Shown: positions 1 to 9,377 of the stretch, one piece after another
Numbering within the stretch: position 1 is the stretch's first letter
Layout of the letters: each line of letters opens with the position of its first letter
Assembly (NCBI GenBank): GCA_029261695.1
Contig: JAJDAV010000042.1
Span: 1-48,291, forward strand
Origin: Nitrospinaceae bacterium
Lineage (GTDB): Bacteria > Nitrospinota > Nitrospinia > Nitrospinales > VA-1
Direction of reading: 5' to 3'
DNA length: 48,291 nucleotides
Translations under genes and position numbers: made by a program
The notes under the pieces: model-generated
Told to the model about the DNA's origin: nothing
Databases searched by the model: none
Seen by the model: the letters and a program-made list of their open reading frames with translations, nothing else

Positions 1-43
1 AAACACGCTTTCATTTTACATATCAATTACTGAAGGCGGCAAA

Positions 44-49
44 TATAAT
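44..49 (+). promoter_or_regulatory. Possible -10 box upstream of the export operon
   Basis: A perfect TATAAT hexamer lies 43 bases before the ATG of the TolC-like gene. No good -35 box stands at the usual 16-18 base spacing, so this is a weak promoter call. A GGAG ribosome-binding site follows at 77-80, 11 bases from the start codon. The first 91 bases hold no other recognisable gene. Confidence 0.35.
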
Positions 50-91
50 AGGTAATACACCTTCTTTTTATAGTTTGGAGTTTAAAGAAAA

Positions 92-1660
92 ATGAGTTTG
101 TTAAGCAAAGTTGTTCTTGGCTATATTTTTGCCTTTTTTATATTTCTACAACCACTAATGGTTAATGCGGAGGATGCACCCCCTATTCCCTTAAGTCTTA
201 AAGAAACCATTGAGGATACATTAAAAAATAATGTCAGTATTGCGGTTCAAAAATACAACTCGAAAATATCTGAGCAATCTATCTATGAAGAAGAAGCAGA
301 TTTTGACATGACCCTTGATTTTGATGTTTCTGTGGGTGAAGAAACGGGCCAATCTGCTAGCGCATTTGCTAATCCCGCTAAAAGTAGAAATCAGAATTAC
401 AATTGGGATTTTTCAATCTCTCAAAAATTTGTTACCGGTGGCGATTATGAGTTGAGTTTCGATAATAATAGGAACAGGACGAACTCAACCGTTGCTGGTC
501 TCAACCCACAATATTCTACGGAGATGAATTTAACGCTGACTCAGCCCTTATTAAAAGATTTTGGTATTGATAATAATAAGAGCGATATTTATATCGCTAA
601 AAATAACCAGAAAATTTCAGACTATGAGTTCATGGATTCAGTTATTGATATCATCACCAATGCTGAAAATACATACTGGGATCTGGTATTTAGTATTGAA
701 GATTTGAAAGTTAAGAAAAAATCATTAGAACGAGCGCAGGATTTAGAAAAACAGGTCAAGGCACAAGTTGAAGTAGGAACCATGGCTCCCCTGGAAATAC
801 TTCAGGCCCAATCAGAGGTCGCCTCGCGCGATGAACTTCTTTTAAGCGCACAGGATACAATTCTCGACAATGAAGATAGTTTAAAAAATATCCTTAATTA
901 TTCGTTCGACACAAAACAAGGGCAATCGCGTCTTCGCCCTACGGAGGACCCTGCATTCGATCCTGGGACTGAGGGGACTCTAGTAGAAGCTCTTCAAGAG
1001 GCATTAAACCAAAGGCCAGATTTGTTGGGTAAAAAGAAGGAACTTGATAATCGTAATATTGAAGTTAAATACAACGAAAACCAGACTTACCCTACCCTCG
1101 ACCTTGTTTCCAGCTTGGGCTTGAACGGTATTAGTGGTGAGGCCATTAATATAACTTCAGGGTCCTTTCAAGGCACGAGTAAATTTGGAGGCGGGTATGG
1201 AAATTCCCTCAGTGATTTAGGCTCGGGTAAATACCATCTATGGGAGTTCGGGTTGAATTTCAGTTATCCCATCGGAAATCGTGCTGCTAAAAGCCAACTT
1301 GTAGCTAAGAAACTAGAAGTCGCACAATTATTGCTGGATATTAAAGATCTGGAAAAAACCATTGCGGTAGAAGTCCGTGAAGCCTATCGACAAATTAAAA
1401 CCGACATTAAAAGAGTTCATGCTTCCCGGCTGGCAAGAAAACTTGCGGAAGAAAAACTCAGTGCAGAAGAAAAGAAGTTTGAAGTCGGTCTGTCAACGAG
1501 TTTCAATGTCCTTGAATTTCAAGAAGACCTTGCAGAGCAACAAAGCAATGAGATTAAAGCGATCATTGACTATAAAAAATCCAAAAACCGTCTACGTCAA
1601 GTTAAAGCCCAAACTCTTAGGGACAACAATATCGAATTGTCTGAAAGCGATAAAACATGA
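92..1660 (+). CDS. TolC-family outer-membrane efflux protein
   Basis: This 522-aa protein is probably the trimeric outer-membrane channel of a tripartite export pump. Residues 1-26 form a signal peptide (hydrophobic stretch, cleavage likely after VNA). The rest has the two-fold repeated helical/beta layout of the outer membrane efflux protein family: long amphipathic helices around residues 180-270 and 415-510, separated by beta-rich segments with GGDYELSF- and GLNFSYPIGN-like strands. The stop overlaps the start of the adaptor gene by four bases (ATGA), so the two are translationally coupled. The adaptor, ATPase and permease follow in order, which supports a MacAB-TolC-like machine. The substrate cannot be read from the sequence. 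Confidence 0.9.
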   Translation: MSLLSKVVLGYIFAFFIFLQPLMVNAEDAPPIPLSLKETIEDTLKNNVSIAVQKYNSKISEQSIYEEEADFDMTLDFDVSVGEETGQSASAFANPAKSRNQNYNWDFSISQKFVTGGDYELSFDNNRNRTNSTVAGLNPQYSTEMNLTLTQPLLKDFGIDNNKSDIYIAKNNQKISDYEFMDSVIDIITNAENTYWDLVFSIEDLKVKKKSLERAQDLEKQVKAQVEVGTMAPLEILQAQSEVASRDELLLSAQDTILDNEDSLKNILNYSFDTKQGQSRLRPTEDPAFDPGTEGTLVEALQEALNQRPDLLGKKKELDNRNIEVKYNENQTYPTLDLVSSLGLNGISGEAINITSGSFQGTSKFGGGYGNSLSDLGSGKYHLWEFGLNFSYPIGNRAAKSQLVAKKLEVAQLLLDIKDLEKTIAVEVREAYRQIKTDIKRVHASRLARKLAEEKLSAEEKKFEVGLSTSFNVLEFQEDLAEQQSNEIKAIIDYKKSKNRLRQVKAQTLRDNNIELSESDKT

Positions 1661-2979
1661 AGAAAACCCTGATTTTGATCGGGGTGTTGATTCTCTTAAC
1701 CGCGCTTTATTTGTCCGATAATGAGTCTGAGGCACCCCTAAAACCTGCATTCAAACTTGCTGAAGTAACACAGGGGCCTATCTCAATTAAGATCTCCGCC
1801 ACCGGTGTTGTTGAACCCAATTTTAAGGTCGAAGTAAAATCCAAAGCCAGCGGAGAAGTATTATCCTTCCCATTGCTTGAAGGCGACAAAATAGAGAAAG
1901 GCACATTGCTCCTTCAGTTGGATAAGTCTGACGAGAAAAGAAATGTAGCCAAAGCCAAAGCCGACTTATCCAGTGCCACTGCAAAGCTCAATAAAGCTGA
2001 AACAGCTCTTCTGCTTCAAAAAACAAAATACAGTACGGATATAAAAACTTCACAATCTGAGGTGCAAACTGCTATTGCCAATCTCAAAGAAAGTGAAGAT
2101 AAACTAAAAAGACAAATTGAACTTTTTGAACAAAAAGTAGTGTCGCAAGAATCTCTAGATTCAGCTCAAACCTTGTTCGATGTCAATCAGCAAAAATTGA
2201 TCCAGGCCGAATCGCAATTTCAAAAAGCAAAAGATTCAATACACGATATAGCAATGAAGGAAAACGAAATCGAACTCGTGAATACTGAGGTGCAACTGGC
2301 AGAAATTGCATTGGATGAGGTGCAAGAAAGGCTGGAGGAAACAGAAATTTTTGCACCCATCACGGGGGTTATTATTGAAAAGCTGGTAGAAGAAGGCCAA
2401 ATAATAGCATCTGGAATATCTAATGTCAGTGGGGGAACCGCCCTCGCCTCCATCGCTGATATGTCTCGTCTCTTTATAATTGCCGACATAGATGAAACCG
2501 ATATTGGGTCTGTTAAAGTGGGTCATGAAGTAACGATTACGGCAGATGCTTTTCCTGATAATGTGTTTAAAGGCCGTGTAAAGCGGATTGCCCCACAGGG
2601 TATAGTTGAAAATAGCATTACCATATTCAAAGTGAAAATCGAGGTTCTTGGTCAGGGTAGAAAAATTTTAAAACCCATGATGTCGGCCAACATTGAAATT
2701 GTGACAAAGAATATTAAAAATACAATTTTCACCTCTAGAGCGAGCATTCGTGATGGCGAAGCTGGGAAATTTGCCATGATTCTAAAAAATGATATTCCAG
2801 AAAGAGTGGAAGTTAAAACCGGGATAAGAAACCCCATTCACGTTCAAATTATTTCGGGGCTGACCCCTGGGGATAAAGTAATTCTCGGTGATTGGGAAAA
2901 GGCTCTGGAAGAAGCTAAGAACTCAAGTGGTAAAGGCTCTTCACTCAAAAAGATTTTATGGATGATTCGTTCTAAGTAA
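1657..2979 (+). CDS. Periplasmic adaptor subunit, MacA/HlyD family
   Basis: This 440-aa membrane-fusion protein would link the inner-membrane ABC transporter to the TolC-like channel. An N-terminal anchor spans about residues 4-20. A first lipoyl half (ASGEV...LLEGDKIEKG) lies near 65-90, followed by a long Lys/Glu/Gln-rich coiled-coil hairpin (about 95-230). The second lipoyl half (FAPITGVI) comes next, then a beta-barrel domain containing DIDETDIGSVKVG and a membrane-proximal domain. The order matches MacA-type adaptors. It overlaps the TolC-like gene by four bases and sits 13 bases before the ATPase gene. Substrate unknown. Confidence 0.9.
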   Translation: MKKTLILIGVLILLTALYLSDNESEAPLKPAFKLAEVTQGPISIKISATGVVEPNFKVEVKSKASGEVLSFPLLEGDKIEKGTLLLQLDKSDEKRNVAKAKADLSSATAKLNKAETALLLQKTKYSTDIKTSQSEVQTAIANLKESEDKLKRQIELFEQKVVSQESLDSAQTLFDVNQQKLIQAESQFQKAKDSIHDIAMKENEIELVNTEVQLAEIALDEVQERLEETEIFAPITGVIIEKLVEEGQIIASGISNVSGGTALASIADMSRLFIIADIDETDIGSVKVGHEVTITADAFPDNVFKGRVKRIAPQGIVENSITIFKVKIEVLGQGRKILKPMMSANIEIVTKNIKNTIFTSRASIRDGEAGKFAMILKNDIPERVEVKTGIRNPIHVQIISGLTPGDKVILGDWEKALEEAKNSSGKGSSLKKILWMIRSK

Positions 2980-2992
2980 ATATGAGGTCACT

Positions 2993-3676
2993 TTGATTTC
3001 CATCGAAAACTTATCAAAAGTTTATGATTCTGGGTCCTTGTCGGTAACAGCTTTGAAGGAAGTCAGCTTTCAGATCGATAAAGGTGAGTTTGTAGCCATA
3101 ATGGGACCGTCAGGAAGTGGTAAATCTACCTTAATGAACTTGTTAGGTTGCCTGGATTTACCAACTACTGGAAAATATGAATTGGAAGGTCTTGAAATTG
3201 GAAATCTAAAAGCCAATCAATTAGCTGAAGTAAGAAATAGAAGGATAGGATTTGTATTTCAAAGCTTCAACCTTCTCCCAAGAGCAACAGCTTTAGAGAA
3301 TACAGAATTGCCCCTTCTCTATGGAAGGGTCGCAAACTCCACTGAAATTGCCATGCAGGCTTTGGAAAGAGTTGGGCTGAAACATAGGGCCAAGCACAAA
3401 CCTACAGAGCTATCGGGAGGAGAAAAACAAAGAGTTGCCATAGCAAGAGCTCTTGTTAACCAACCCGCCATTATTCTCGCAGATGAGCCGACTGGAAACC
3501 TCGATTCAGTAACTGGAGAGGAGATCATGTCACTTTTCCATGAACTGAATAAACAAAATGTTACCCTTATTATTGTCACTCATGAAGAAGAAATTGCCCG
3601 TCAGGCAAAACGAATAATCAAAATGAAAGATGGAAGAATTACCACAGACCAGATACTCGAGGAAACTTCATGCTGA
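2993..3676 (+). CDS. ABC transporter ATPase, MacB/LolD type
   Basis: This 227-aa ATPase powers the MacB-type exporter. Visible motifs are Walker [10 protein letters not shown] (38-46), Q-loop [11 protein letters not shown], signature [15 protein letters not shown], Walker [14 protein letters not shown] and H-loop VTHEE. The length is standard for a stand-alone LolD/MacB-type ATPase. The start is taken as TTG at 2993, with a GAGGT ribosome-binding site five bases upstream; no in-frame ATG gives the conserved N-terminus [11 protein letters not shown]. The 3' end overlaps the permease gene by seven bases. Unlike E. coli MacB, ATPase and permease are separate polypeptides. Confidence 0.95.
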   Translation: MISIENLSKVYDSGSLSVTALKEVSFQIDKGEFVAIMGPSGSGKSTLMNLLGCLDLPTTGKYELEGLEIGNLKANQLAEVRNRRIGFVFQSFNLLPRATALENTELPLLYGRVANSTEIAMQALERVGLKHRAKHKPTELSGGEKQRVAIARALVNQPAIILADEPTGNLDSVTGEEIMSLFHELNKQNVTLIIVTHEEEIARQAKRIIKMKDGRITTDQILEETSC

Positions 3677-4878
3677 TTCTTGATCTATTCAAGATGGCTT
3701 TAAGAAGCTTGATTTCTCATAAACTTCGCACATTTTTAACAGCTTTGGGAATCATCATAGGCGTGGCTTCTGTTATATCCATGATATCCATTGGAGAAGG
3801 AGCACGGCAGCAAACATTAAGTACAATTTCCAAGTTCGGAACAAATATTATTACCATCAAACCAGGTCAGAAAAAATCAAGACATGTTTCTACGGGGAAA
3901 GTAGATACTTTAATGTTGGAAGATGCTCAATTAATTGAAAAACACGTTCCTCTTATAACCGGAGTAGCTGCTCAGGTTTATCGTTCAGCACAGTTGAAAT
4001 ATGAGAATAAAAATTCAAACACAACGGTTCGCGGTACGGGGAAAAGTTATGTTTCTCTGGCAAATTTTGAAATGGCCAAGGGACGTTATTTTAACCAACA
4101 AGAAATTAATGCAGCTAAAAGAGTTTGCGTGCTCGGAGCTACCGTCTTAAAAAACCTTTTCGAAGAAACCAATCCACTGGGTAAAACCATAAAGGTTGAT
4201 GGGAAAAATTTTATGGTTATTGGGGTAACTGAGCCTAAGGGCGCTCTAAGCTGGTTTGATCCAGATGATCAGATATTTATACCCGTTACAACGGCTCAAA
4301 AACGTGTTTTTGGGATGGATCACATTCAGTCCATTGATGTGCAAGCGGCAAATATTGAAGACCTTGAAATTATAAAAGAAGACATAGCTCAGTTACTGAG
4401 ACTCCAACATAATATTGCCGATGGTAAAGAAAATGACTTCTACGTACAAAACTCGTCCCAGTGGTTAAATAGTTGGGGAGATGCAGCAAAAACCTTTACT
4501 TACCTTTTAGGTGGAATTGCAGCTATTTCATTAATGGTGGGCGGTATTGGTATTATGAATATCATGTTGGTTTCTGTAACTGAACGAACCCGAGAAATTG
4601 GCATTCGAAAAGCTATAGGTGCCAAGAAAAAGGAAATTCTGGAACAATTCCTTATTGAGTCGGTGCTAATAAGTTTTCTGGGCGGAGGAGTAGGAATATT
4701 GTTAGGTATCACCATATCTGAGATGGTATCCAAAATAGGAGGATGGGATACAATTGTTTCTTCCCAATCCATTATTCTGGCATTTGGTTTTTCCGTAGGA
4801 ATTGGAATATTTTTTGGATTTTATCCTGCAAATAAGGCCGCCAATATGAATCCAATTGAAGCTTTGCGTTACGAATAA
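3670..4878 (+). CDS. ABC transporter permease, MacB/FtsX family
   Basis: This 402-aa inner-membrane permease pairs with the preceding ATPase. It has one N-terminal transmembrane helix (about 20-42), a large periplasmic MacB_PCD-type domain (about 45-270) and three C-terminal helices (about 277-303, 330-352, 367-388). The conserved FtsX coupling segment ERTREIGIRKAIGAKKKEI lies between the second and third helices, and the protein ends in the family-typical NPIEALRYE. The start codon overlaps the ATPase gene, so the four genes form one operon. Export of a peptide, lipid or small molecule is all consistent. Confidence 0.93.
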   Translation: MLILDLFKMALRSLISHKLRTFLTALGIIIGVASVISMISIGEGARQQTLSTISKFGTNIITIKPGQKKSRHVSTGKVDTLMLEDAQLIEKHVPLITGVAAQVYRSAQLKYENKNSNTTVRGTGKSYVSLANFEMAKGRYFNQQEINAAKRVCVLGATVLKNLFEETNPLGKTIKVDGKNFMVIGVTEPKGALSWFDPDDQIFIPVTTAQKRVFGMDHIQSIDVQAANIEDLEIIKEDIAQLLRLQHNIADGKENDFYVQNSSQWLNSWGDAAKTFTYLLGGIAAISLMVGGIGIMNIMLVSVTERTREIGIRKAIGAKKKEILEQFLIESVLISFLGGGVGILLGITISEMVSKIGGWDTIVSSQSIILAFGFSVGIGIFFGFYPANKAANMNPIEALRYE

Positions 4879-4937
4879 TCTTTCGTACTCCTTATTCTTG
4901 CCGTAACATAAAACATCTTATATTTTAGCTGCTTATT

Positions 4938-6416
4938 ATGGATTTCCTTCCTGACAAAAAGAAATTTATCCATCTGACAACTTCTTTATCCCGCGTTCCT
5001 GTGTGTGGTGAAGAATGCATTTCAAGCCTCGATCCTTTCCTTTTGTATCAAGAGCTGTTTAAAAATTCAAAACGATCATTTTTGCTGGAAAGCGGAAAAG
5101 GCCCCCCGGAGACTGCCCGGTTCTCAATTTTTGGTGAGTCAAACTCTAAACAGCTAAATTTTTACAGAAAGAAAGCCATCCTTTATGAAAATGGCACTCT
5201 GAAAAATGAGTTTAATAATATTGAAGAAGCTTTTAGAATATTGGACTTCGACAAAAATACTCAACACATTGACTATCTTCCACATTTTTGGGGCGGATGG
5301 GTTGGTTTTGTAGGCTATGAAGCAGGTGCGTTATTTGAAAACATTAACCTCCAGACTTCCTCCAACGGTCTTCCAGATATTAGTTTCATGGAAGTTGAAC
5401 AATTGTTTCTCTATGATCATCAAAGTCACAAACTAAAATTTATAATTTCTGGTGAAAACAAAATAAAAGAATCAGATTATGTGGCCTTTATTGGCGAAAT
5501 CAAACGAGTCTGGAAGAACGTGCAATTAGCGTTAGAGAAAATTAATTCTGAAGGTCCGCTCAAAACAATTTCTAAAAATAATCCCCCCCCTACTTCAATC
5601 AAATCCAATTTGAATAAGAATGACTATATGCAAAAGGTCGAAAAGGCCAAGACATATATTCGTGAAGGAGACATATATCAAGCAAACCTTTCGCAGAAAT
5701 TTGACACTCCCTTTGATGCTGATCCTTTAGAATTATATCGAAAATTAAGAAAGGTTAATCCTTCACCTTTTTCTGGTTTTCTTAAATTTGACAAGTTTGT
5801 TCTTGTTAGTTCCTCCCCTGAAAGATTAATAAAAGTTTCAGGGGACACAATTGAATCCAGGCCCATCGCGGGAACCCGCCCACGCAGTAAGGTTGCTAGT
5901 GAAGACAAAGCTTTATCTAAAGAACTTTTGTTGAATGACAAAGAACGCGCCGAACATTTAATGTTGGTTGATTTGGAAAGGAACGATCTTGGCCGACTAT
6001 GTAAAACGGGTTCTGTCGTGGTCACTGATTTTATGTTTTTAGAAAAATACTCCCATGTAAGTCACATAGTATCCAATATTTCTGGGAGTCTATTACCCAA
6101 CCAAAATATATTTGATATATTAAAGGCTACTTTTCCAGGAGGAACTATCACTGGCTGCCCCAAAATCAGATGTATGGAAATCATCAATGAATTGGAGCCT
6201 GTCGAACGAGGTCCCTACTCGGGTTCATTTGGGTATATTGGTTATGCGCCCTATATGGATTTAAATATAATTATTCGCTCAATAATTATTAGTAATGGCA
6301 ATGCAAGCTTCCATGTAGGTGCAGGAATTGTGGCTGACTCAATTCCAGAAAAAGAATACCAAGAAACTCTGGATAAGGCCGCCGCAATGGTAGAAGCTTT
6401 ATCTGCGGAGCAATAA
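4938..6416 (+). CDS. pabB: Aminodeoxychorismate synthase component I / anthranilate synthase component I-like
   Basis: This 492-aa chorismate-utilising enzyme carries the family motifs PIAGTRPR (309-316), ERAEHLMLVDLERNDLGR, GGTITGCPKIRCMEII and the GPYSGSFGYI segment. It would aminate chorismate using ammonia from a glutaminase partner, which is not in the window. The neighbour three bases downstream is a class IV aminotransferase/lyase, so a PabB-PabC pair making 4-aminobenzoate for folate is the most likely reading. However, residue 311 is Ala where E. coli PabB has the reactive Lys (PIKGT), and LLES near the N-terminus recalls TrpE, so an anthranilate synthase cannot be excluded. It begins 59 bases after the export operon. 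Confidence 0.85.
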   Translation: MDFLPDKKKFIHLTTSLSRVPVCGEECISSLDPFLLYQELFKNSKRSFLLESGKGPPETARFSIFGESNSKQLNFYRKKAILYENGTLKNEFNNIEEAFRILDFDKNTQHIDYLPHFWGGWVGFVGYEAGALFENINLQTSSNGLPDISFMEVEQLFLYDHQSHKLKFIISGENKIKESDYVAFIGEIKRVWKNVQLALEKINSEGPLKTISKNNPPPTSIKSNLNKNDYMQKVEKAKTYIREGDIYQANLSQKFDTPFDADPLELYRKLRKVNPSPFSGFLKFDKFVLVSSSPERLIKVSGDTIESRPIAGTRPRSKVASEDKALSKELLLNDKERAEHLMLVDLERNDLGRLCKTGSVVVTDFMFLEKYSHVSHIVSNISGSLLPNQNIFDILKATFPGGTITGCPKIRCMEIINELEPVERGPYSGSFGYIGYAPYMDLNIIIRSIIISNGNASFHVGAGIVADSIPEKEYQETLDKAAAMVEALSAEQ

Positions 6417-6419
6417 TAA

Positions 6420-7295
6420 ATGGATGAACCCACCGTATATATAAACGGATTATTTACTCGGCTAAGAAATGCAAAAGTATCCATTCTTGATCGAGGGTTT
6501 TGCTATGGAGATGGTTTATTTGAAACTTTACGCTCTAATAATGGAAAAGTATTTCGCCTTGAGCACCATATAAATAGATTATTTGAATCTCTAGCACAGG
6601 TTTTAATTGAGTTACCTATGACACGCTTAGAGGTAATGAATGTGGTAAGGGAGACTATTTCCAGAAACAAATTTGAGAATGCCATTCTTCGTCTTGCGGT
6701 AACTCGAGGGGATACCCAATCCAATATCCAAATTGATTCCAACGTTCCCCCTACTCTTGTGATCAACATTCGTCCCTTCGTACCTCTTGTAAAATCTGTG
6801 TATAAAAAAGGGATCCGAATCAAACTTTTTCAGGAAAGAGCCAATCTTATAAATGGTTTAGGGAATCGATTAAAGTCGGGCAATTATTTGTCAAATATTC
6901 TAATAAAGGAACTATCTGATAGAAAGAATTTTATGGAAGGCATTGTGGTCGATCCTGATTTTGGTGTTACCGAAGGCACTACGAGTAATATATTTATTGT
7001 AAAACAAGGGATGCTCAAGACCCCACCTCTGAGTCCTTATGTTTTGGAAGGCATTACAAGGCAAGTCGTACTAGAAATCGCAAAAGAGCATAAAATACCC
7101 TTTAATGAAGAACAAATAAGCATAGATGACTTATTAAATGCTGATGAAGTTTTTATAACTAATAGCGGTATTGAAATTGTTCCCGTGACTCAAGTTGACT
7201 CAGAGGTTATCGGGGATAAAAAGCCGGGTATATTAACGGGATTTTTTCATAATGAATTTTTAAAATGCGTTGAAGCTGAGAAAAATACATGTTAA
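6420..7295 (+). CDS. pabC: Class IV aminotransferase, likely 4-amino-4-deoxychorismate lyase
   Basis: This 291-aa PLP enzyme belongs to the fold type IV family (PabC, IlvE, D-amino-acid aminotransferase). Diagnostic segments are LDRGFCYGDGLFETLR near the N-terminus, the Schiff-base lysine K152 in RLKSGNYLSN, and the phosphate-binding GVTEGTTSNIF. The start lies three bases after the stop of the pabB-like gene. That position favours aminodeoxychorismate lyase (4-aminobenzoate plus pyruvate) over a transaminase, but sequence alone does not separate the two. A paralogue lies at 39107-39964. Confidence 0.8.
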   Translation: MDEPTVYINGLFTRLRNAKVSILDRGFCYGDGLFETLRSNNGKVFRLEHHINRLFESLAQVLIELPMTRLEVMNVVRETISRNKFENAILRLAVTRGDTQSNIQIDSNVPPTLVINIRPFVPLVKSVYKKGIRIKLFQERANLINGLGNRLKSGNYLSNILIKELSDRKNFMEGIVVDPDFGVTEGTTSNIFIVKQGMLKTPPLSPYVLEGITRQVVLEIAKEHKIPFNEEQISIDDLLNADEVFITNSGIEIVPVTQVDSEVIGDKKPGILTGFFHNEFLKCVEAEKNTC

Positions 7296-7340
7296 TTTCT
7301 AACAATTACTAATCTTTTGCAATTTAATTGAGTAATTTTA

Positions 7341-7763
7341 ATGACTGAATCCGATAGATTTCAAGATAACTCTTCTGGAGTTATCTCAGATAATAAATAT
7401 AAAAAAAATTGGCTGCCAAAAGATTCCTTTGGAGATTTGGGCCAATGGAGAAATTATAATGAGGCCATTGGTTATTTACGCCTGATGAACCAAGTATATG
7501 CAGGGGGTTATAGTGATTGGAGGCTGCCCACCTGTCAGGAAGTGGAAAGCTTATATGACACGGCTTACGATCATTTGGATTGGGAGGATGAAATCGTCCA
7601 TATTTCTACACTTTTTGTAAACAAATGTTCTAATTATTTGTGGACTAGCGAAAAAGATGAAAACCAGAATGTCTGTAGAATAAACCTGAGAAATAAAGAG
7701 CTGGAATATATTGACCCCGGAACGCGAGATCATCAAGCTGCCAGACTAGTGCGAGATATTTAA
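7341..7763 (+). CDS. DUF1566 domain protein
   Basis: This 140-aa protein carries a DUF1566 (Lcl C-terminal-like) domain. The family hallmarks are W-x-N/D-A motifs early, the GGYSDWRLPTCQEVESLYD core at about 55-73, a LWTSE segment and a C-terminal ARLVRDI strand. Most relatives are secreted or attached to surface proteins, but no signal peptide is visible here. The gene starts 45 bases after the pabC-like gene and its stop is one base from the stop of the convergent gene. Its role is unknown. Confidence 0.75.
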   Translation: MTESDRFQDNSSGVISDNKYKKNWLPKDSFGDLGQWRNYNEAIGYLRLMNQVYAGGYSDWRLPTCQEVESLYDTAYDHLDWEDEIVHISTLFVNKCSNYLWTSEKDENQNVCRINLRNKELEYIDPGTRDHQAARLVRDI

Positions 7764-7764
7764 T

Positions 7765-8169
7765 CTACTGGTTATTTTCTTTGTCACTCCAAATCGTTTC
7801 CCAAAATGTCAGGCAGTCCATAGGGTTAAAGTTTCCTTCTTTGTATTCCTCGCCTGAAACTATAGCTTCTTTAGTCCCTTCATGATCAAAGGCTACGATT
7901 AATACATCAGCATGTTTAGTCTTCTCAAAGCCATTAAATAGCGTTCCTTTTAATGTGGCAGGAATATTCAGAGGTATAAAGCGGGCAATTCTTTCTCCTA
8001 GCCTTGAATTGTGCAAATCAAGGCATAACCCATCATTTTCAAGCCACAAGTCTATACTTTGATCCTCAGTTTTCCCTGTAGTAAAAATTTTACTATCAAC
8101 ACGGACGGCGTGTGCAGTCCCAACCGAGCCTTTCAGCCATACTTTTCCGTCATCATAAATTGTTGCCAT
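7765..8169 (-). CDS. Conserved-looking hypothetical protein, 134 aa
   Basis: I do not recognise this protein. It is predicted soluble, begins MATIYDDGKVWLKGSVG with a GTAHAVRVDSKIF strand, and looks rich in beta structure (alternating hydrophobic strands) with an acidic C-terminal tail. There is no signal peptide, membrane segment or clear catalytic motif. It starts with ATG at 8169, is transcribed divergently from bioF, and converges almost base to base with the DUF1566 gene. Codon use and AT content resemble the neighbours, supporting a real gene. Confidence 0.6.
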   Translation of the reverse strand: MATIYDDGKVWLKGSVGTAHAVRVDSKIFTTGKTEDQSIDLWLENDGLCLDLHNSRLGERIARFIPLNIPATLKGTLFNGFEKTKHADVLIVAFDHEGTKEAIVSGEEYKEGNFNPMDCLTFWETIWSDKENNQ

Positions 8170-8182
8170 TCTATGGGTTCCT

Positions 8183-8211
8183 TTGACTTGAAACGAGATT
8201 TATACCATAAT
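8183..8211 (+). promoter_or_regulatory. Predicted sigma70-type promoter for bioF
   Basis: TTGACT at 8183-8188 and CATAAT at 8206-8211 are separated by 17 bases. Transcription would start near 8218, leaving a leader of about 26 bases before the TTG start of bioF. No BirA-type operator was recognised. Confidence 0.5.
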
Positions 8212-8243
8212 TTTAATTTTTAAAACCAACCCTTAAAAAATAA

Positions 8244-9377
8244 TTGACCAAAAAATTTATCAATCGTCTGGATCAAGGTCTGAGTGATCTAAAGGAGAGC
8301 CATCTCCATAGAGAAGTTAGATTGTATAATAATTTTGAATGCAATCTAGCGTCCAACGATTATTTTCAGTTGCGCTTTCACCCTAAAGTTATAGCTGGCG
8401 CAAGAAGAGCCTGTGAAAAATTTGGCTCTGGGAGTGGTGCATCCCCTCTTCTATCAGGTTTTCTACCTTGCCATAAAGAACTATTAGAGGAAATTATAGT
8501 TTGGAAACAAAAGCCTTATGGCATGTTGTTCAACTCAGGATTCGTTGCCAATCAGGCAATTTTAAAGCATTTGCCCGGCAAAAAAGATTTAGTCCTCGCA
8601 GATCGACTTATTCATCATTCACTGGCGCAAGCCCTTTTAAGTTGCCCCGCAAAGTTCAAGCGCTACAGCCATTTGGATATGGATGAACTTGAAAAACTTC
8701 TTCAAAAAAATCATGAAAACTTCGACACCCTATTTGTAGTAACAGAAAGCGTTTTTAGCATGGATGGTGACTATCCAGATCTAAAAAAACTGGTCGCCCT
8801 AAAACATAAATATCCCTTCGTATTGGTATTGGATGAGGCTCATGGAACAGGCGTTTTTGGGGAGAATGGAGGGGGCCTGGCAGAGGAAATGGGTGTCCTT
8901 TCCGATGTTGACATTTTGATAGGAACATTGGGCAAGTCGTTGGCTAGCATGGGCGCTTATGTATTGTCACACAATCAGTCAGTCATAGATTATTTAACCA
9001 ATGTTTCAGGGGAATATATTTATTCTACTTTTTTATCGCCATCTCAGGTTGGGGCTGCACTAGAATCCATAAAACTAATAAAAACATACGATGAACAAAG
9101 AAAAAAAATAAGAAGAATATCAAAATATGTCAGAAGCCAATTAAAGCAAAATTACCAGGAATATGAGTCTCCAATAATTCCTATATTTATCGGTGATCCT
9201 CATAAAACTCTAAATTTGAGAGATATATTATTAAAGAATAAAATATTGGTTGGGGCTGTCCGACCCCCCACTGTTCCGAAAGAAACATCACGATTAAGAA
9301 TCTCTCTGCACTCTGATATCAATGAAGAATCCTTAGATATTCTTCTTAATTTAATAAAAACATGGAAAAAAGACTGA
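8244..9377 (+). CDS. bioF: 8-amino-7-oxononanoate synthase
   Basis: This 377-aa alpha-oxoamine synthase condenses pimeloyl-ACP with L-alanine in biotin synthesis. It shows the fold type I PLP pattern: NLASNDYFQL, GSGSGASPLLSG, an FNSGFVANQA segment, LDEAHGTGVFG, and the Schiff-base lysine K231 in GTLGKSLASMGAY. The length is normal for BioF. Related acyltransferases (Kbl, HemA, Spt) share the fold, but a BioH-like esterase and BioC nearby support BioF. The start is TTG at 8244; no upstream in-frame ATG exists and the ribosome-binding site is weak. It overlaps the next gene by 16 bases. Confidence 0.88.
   Translation: MTKKFINRLDQGLSDLKESHLHREVRLYNNFECNLASNDYFQLRFHPKVIAGARRACEKFGSGSGASPLLSGFLPCHKELLEEIIVWKQKPYGMLFNSGFVANQAILKHLPGKKDLVLADRLIHHSLAQALLSCPAKFKRYSHLDMDELEKLLQKNHENFDTLFVVTESVFSMDGDYPDLKKLVALKHKYPFVLVLDEAHGTGVFGENGGGLAEEMGVLSDVDILIGTLGKSLASMGAYVLSHNQSVIDYLTNVSGEYIYSTFLSPSQVGAALESIKLIKTYDEQRKKIRRISKYVRSQLKQNYQEYESPIIPIFIGDPHKTLNLRDILLKNKILVGAVRPPTVPKETSRLRISLHSDINEESLDILLNLIKTWKKD

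Noticed and set aside
2982-2996. Mini-frame ATG...TGA whose stop overlaps the TTG start of the ATPase gene (a similar one lies at 12338-12361 before bioC)
   Set aside because: Too short and lacking ribosome-binding sites; any TTG followed by A contains TGA, so overlap is expected by chance.
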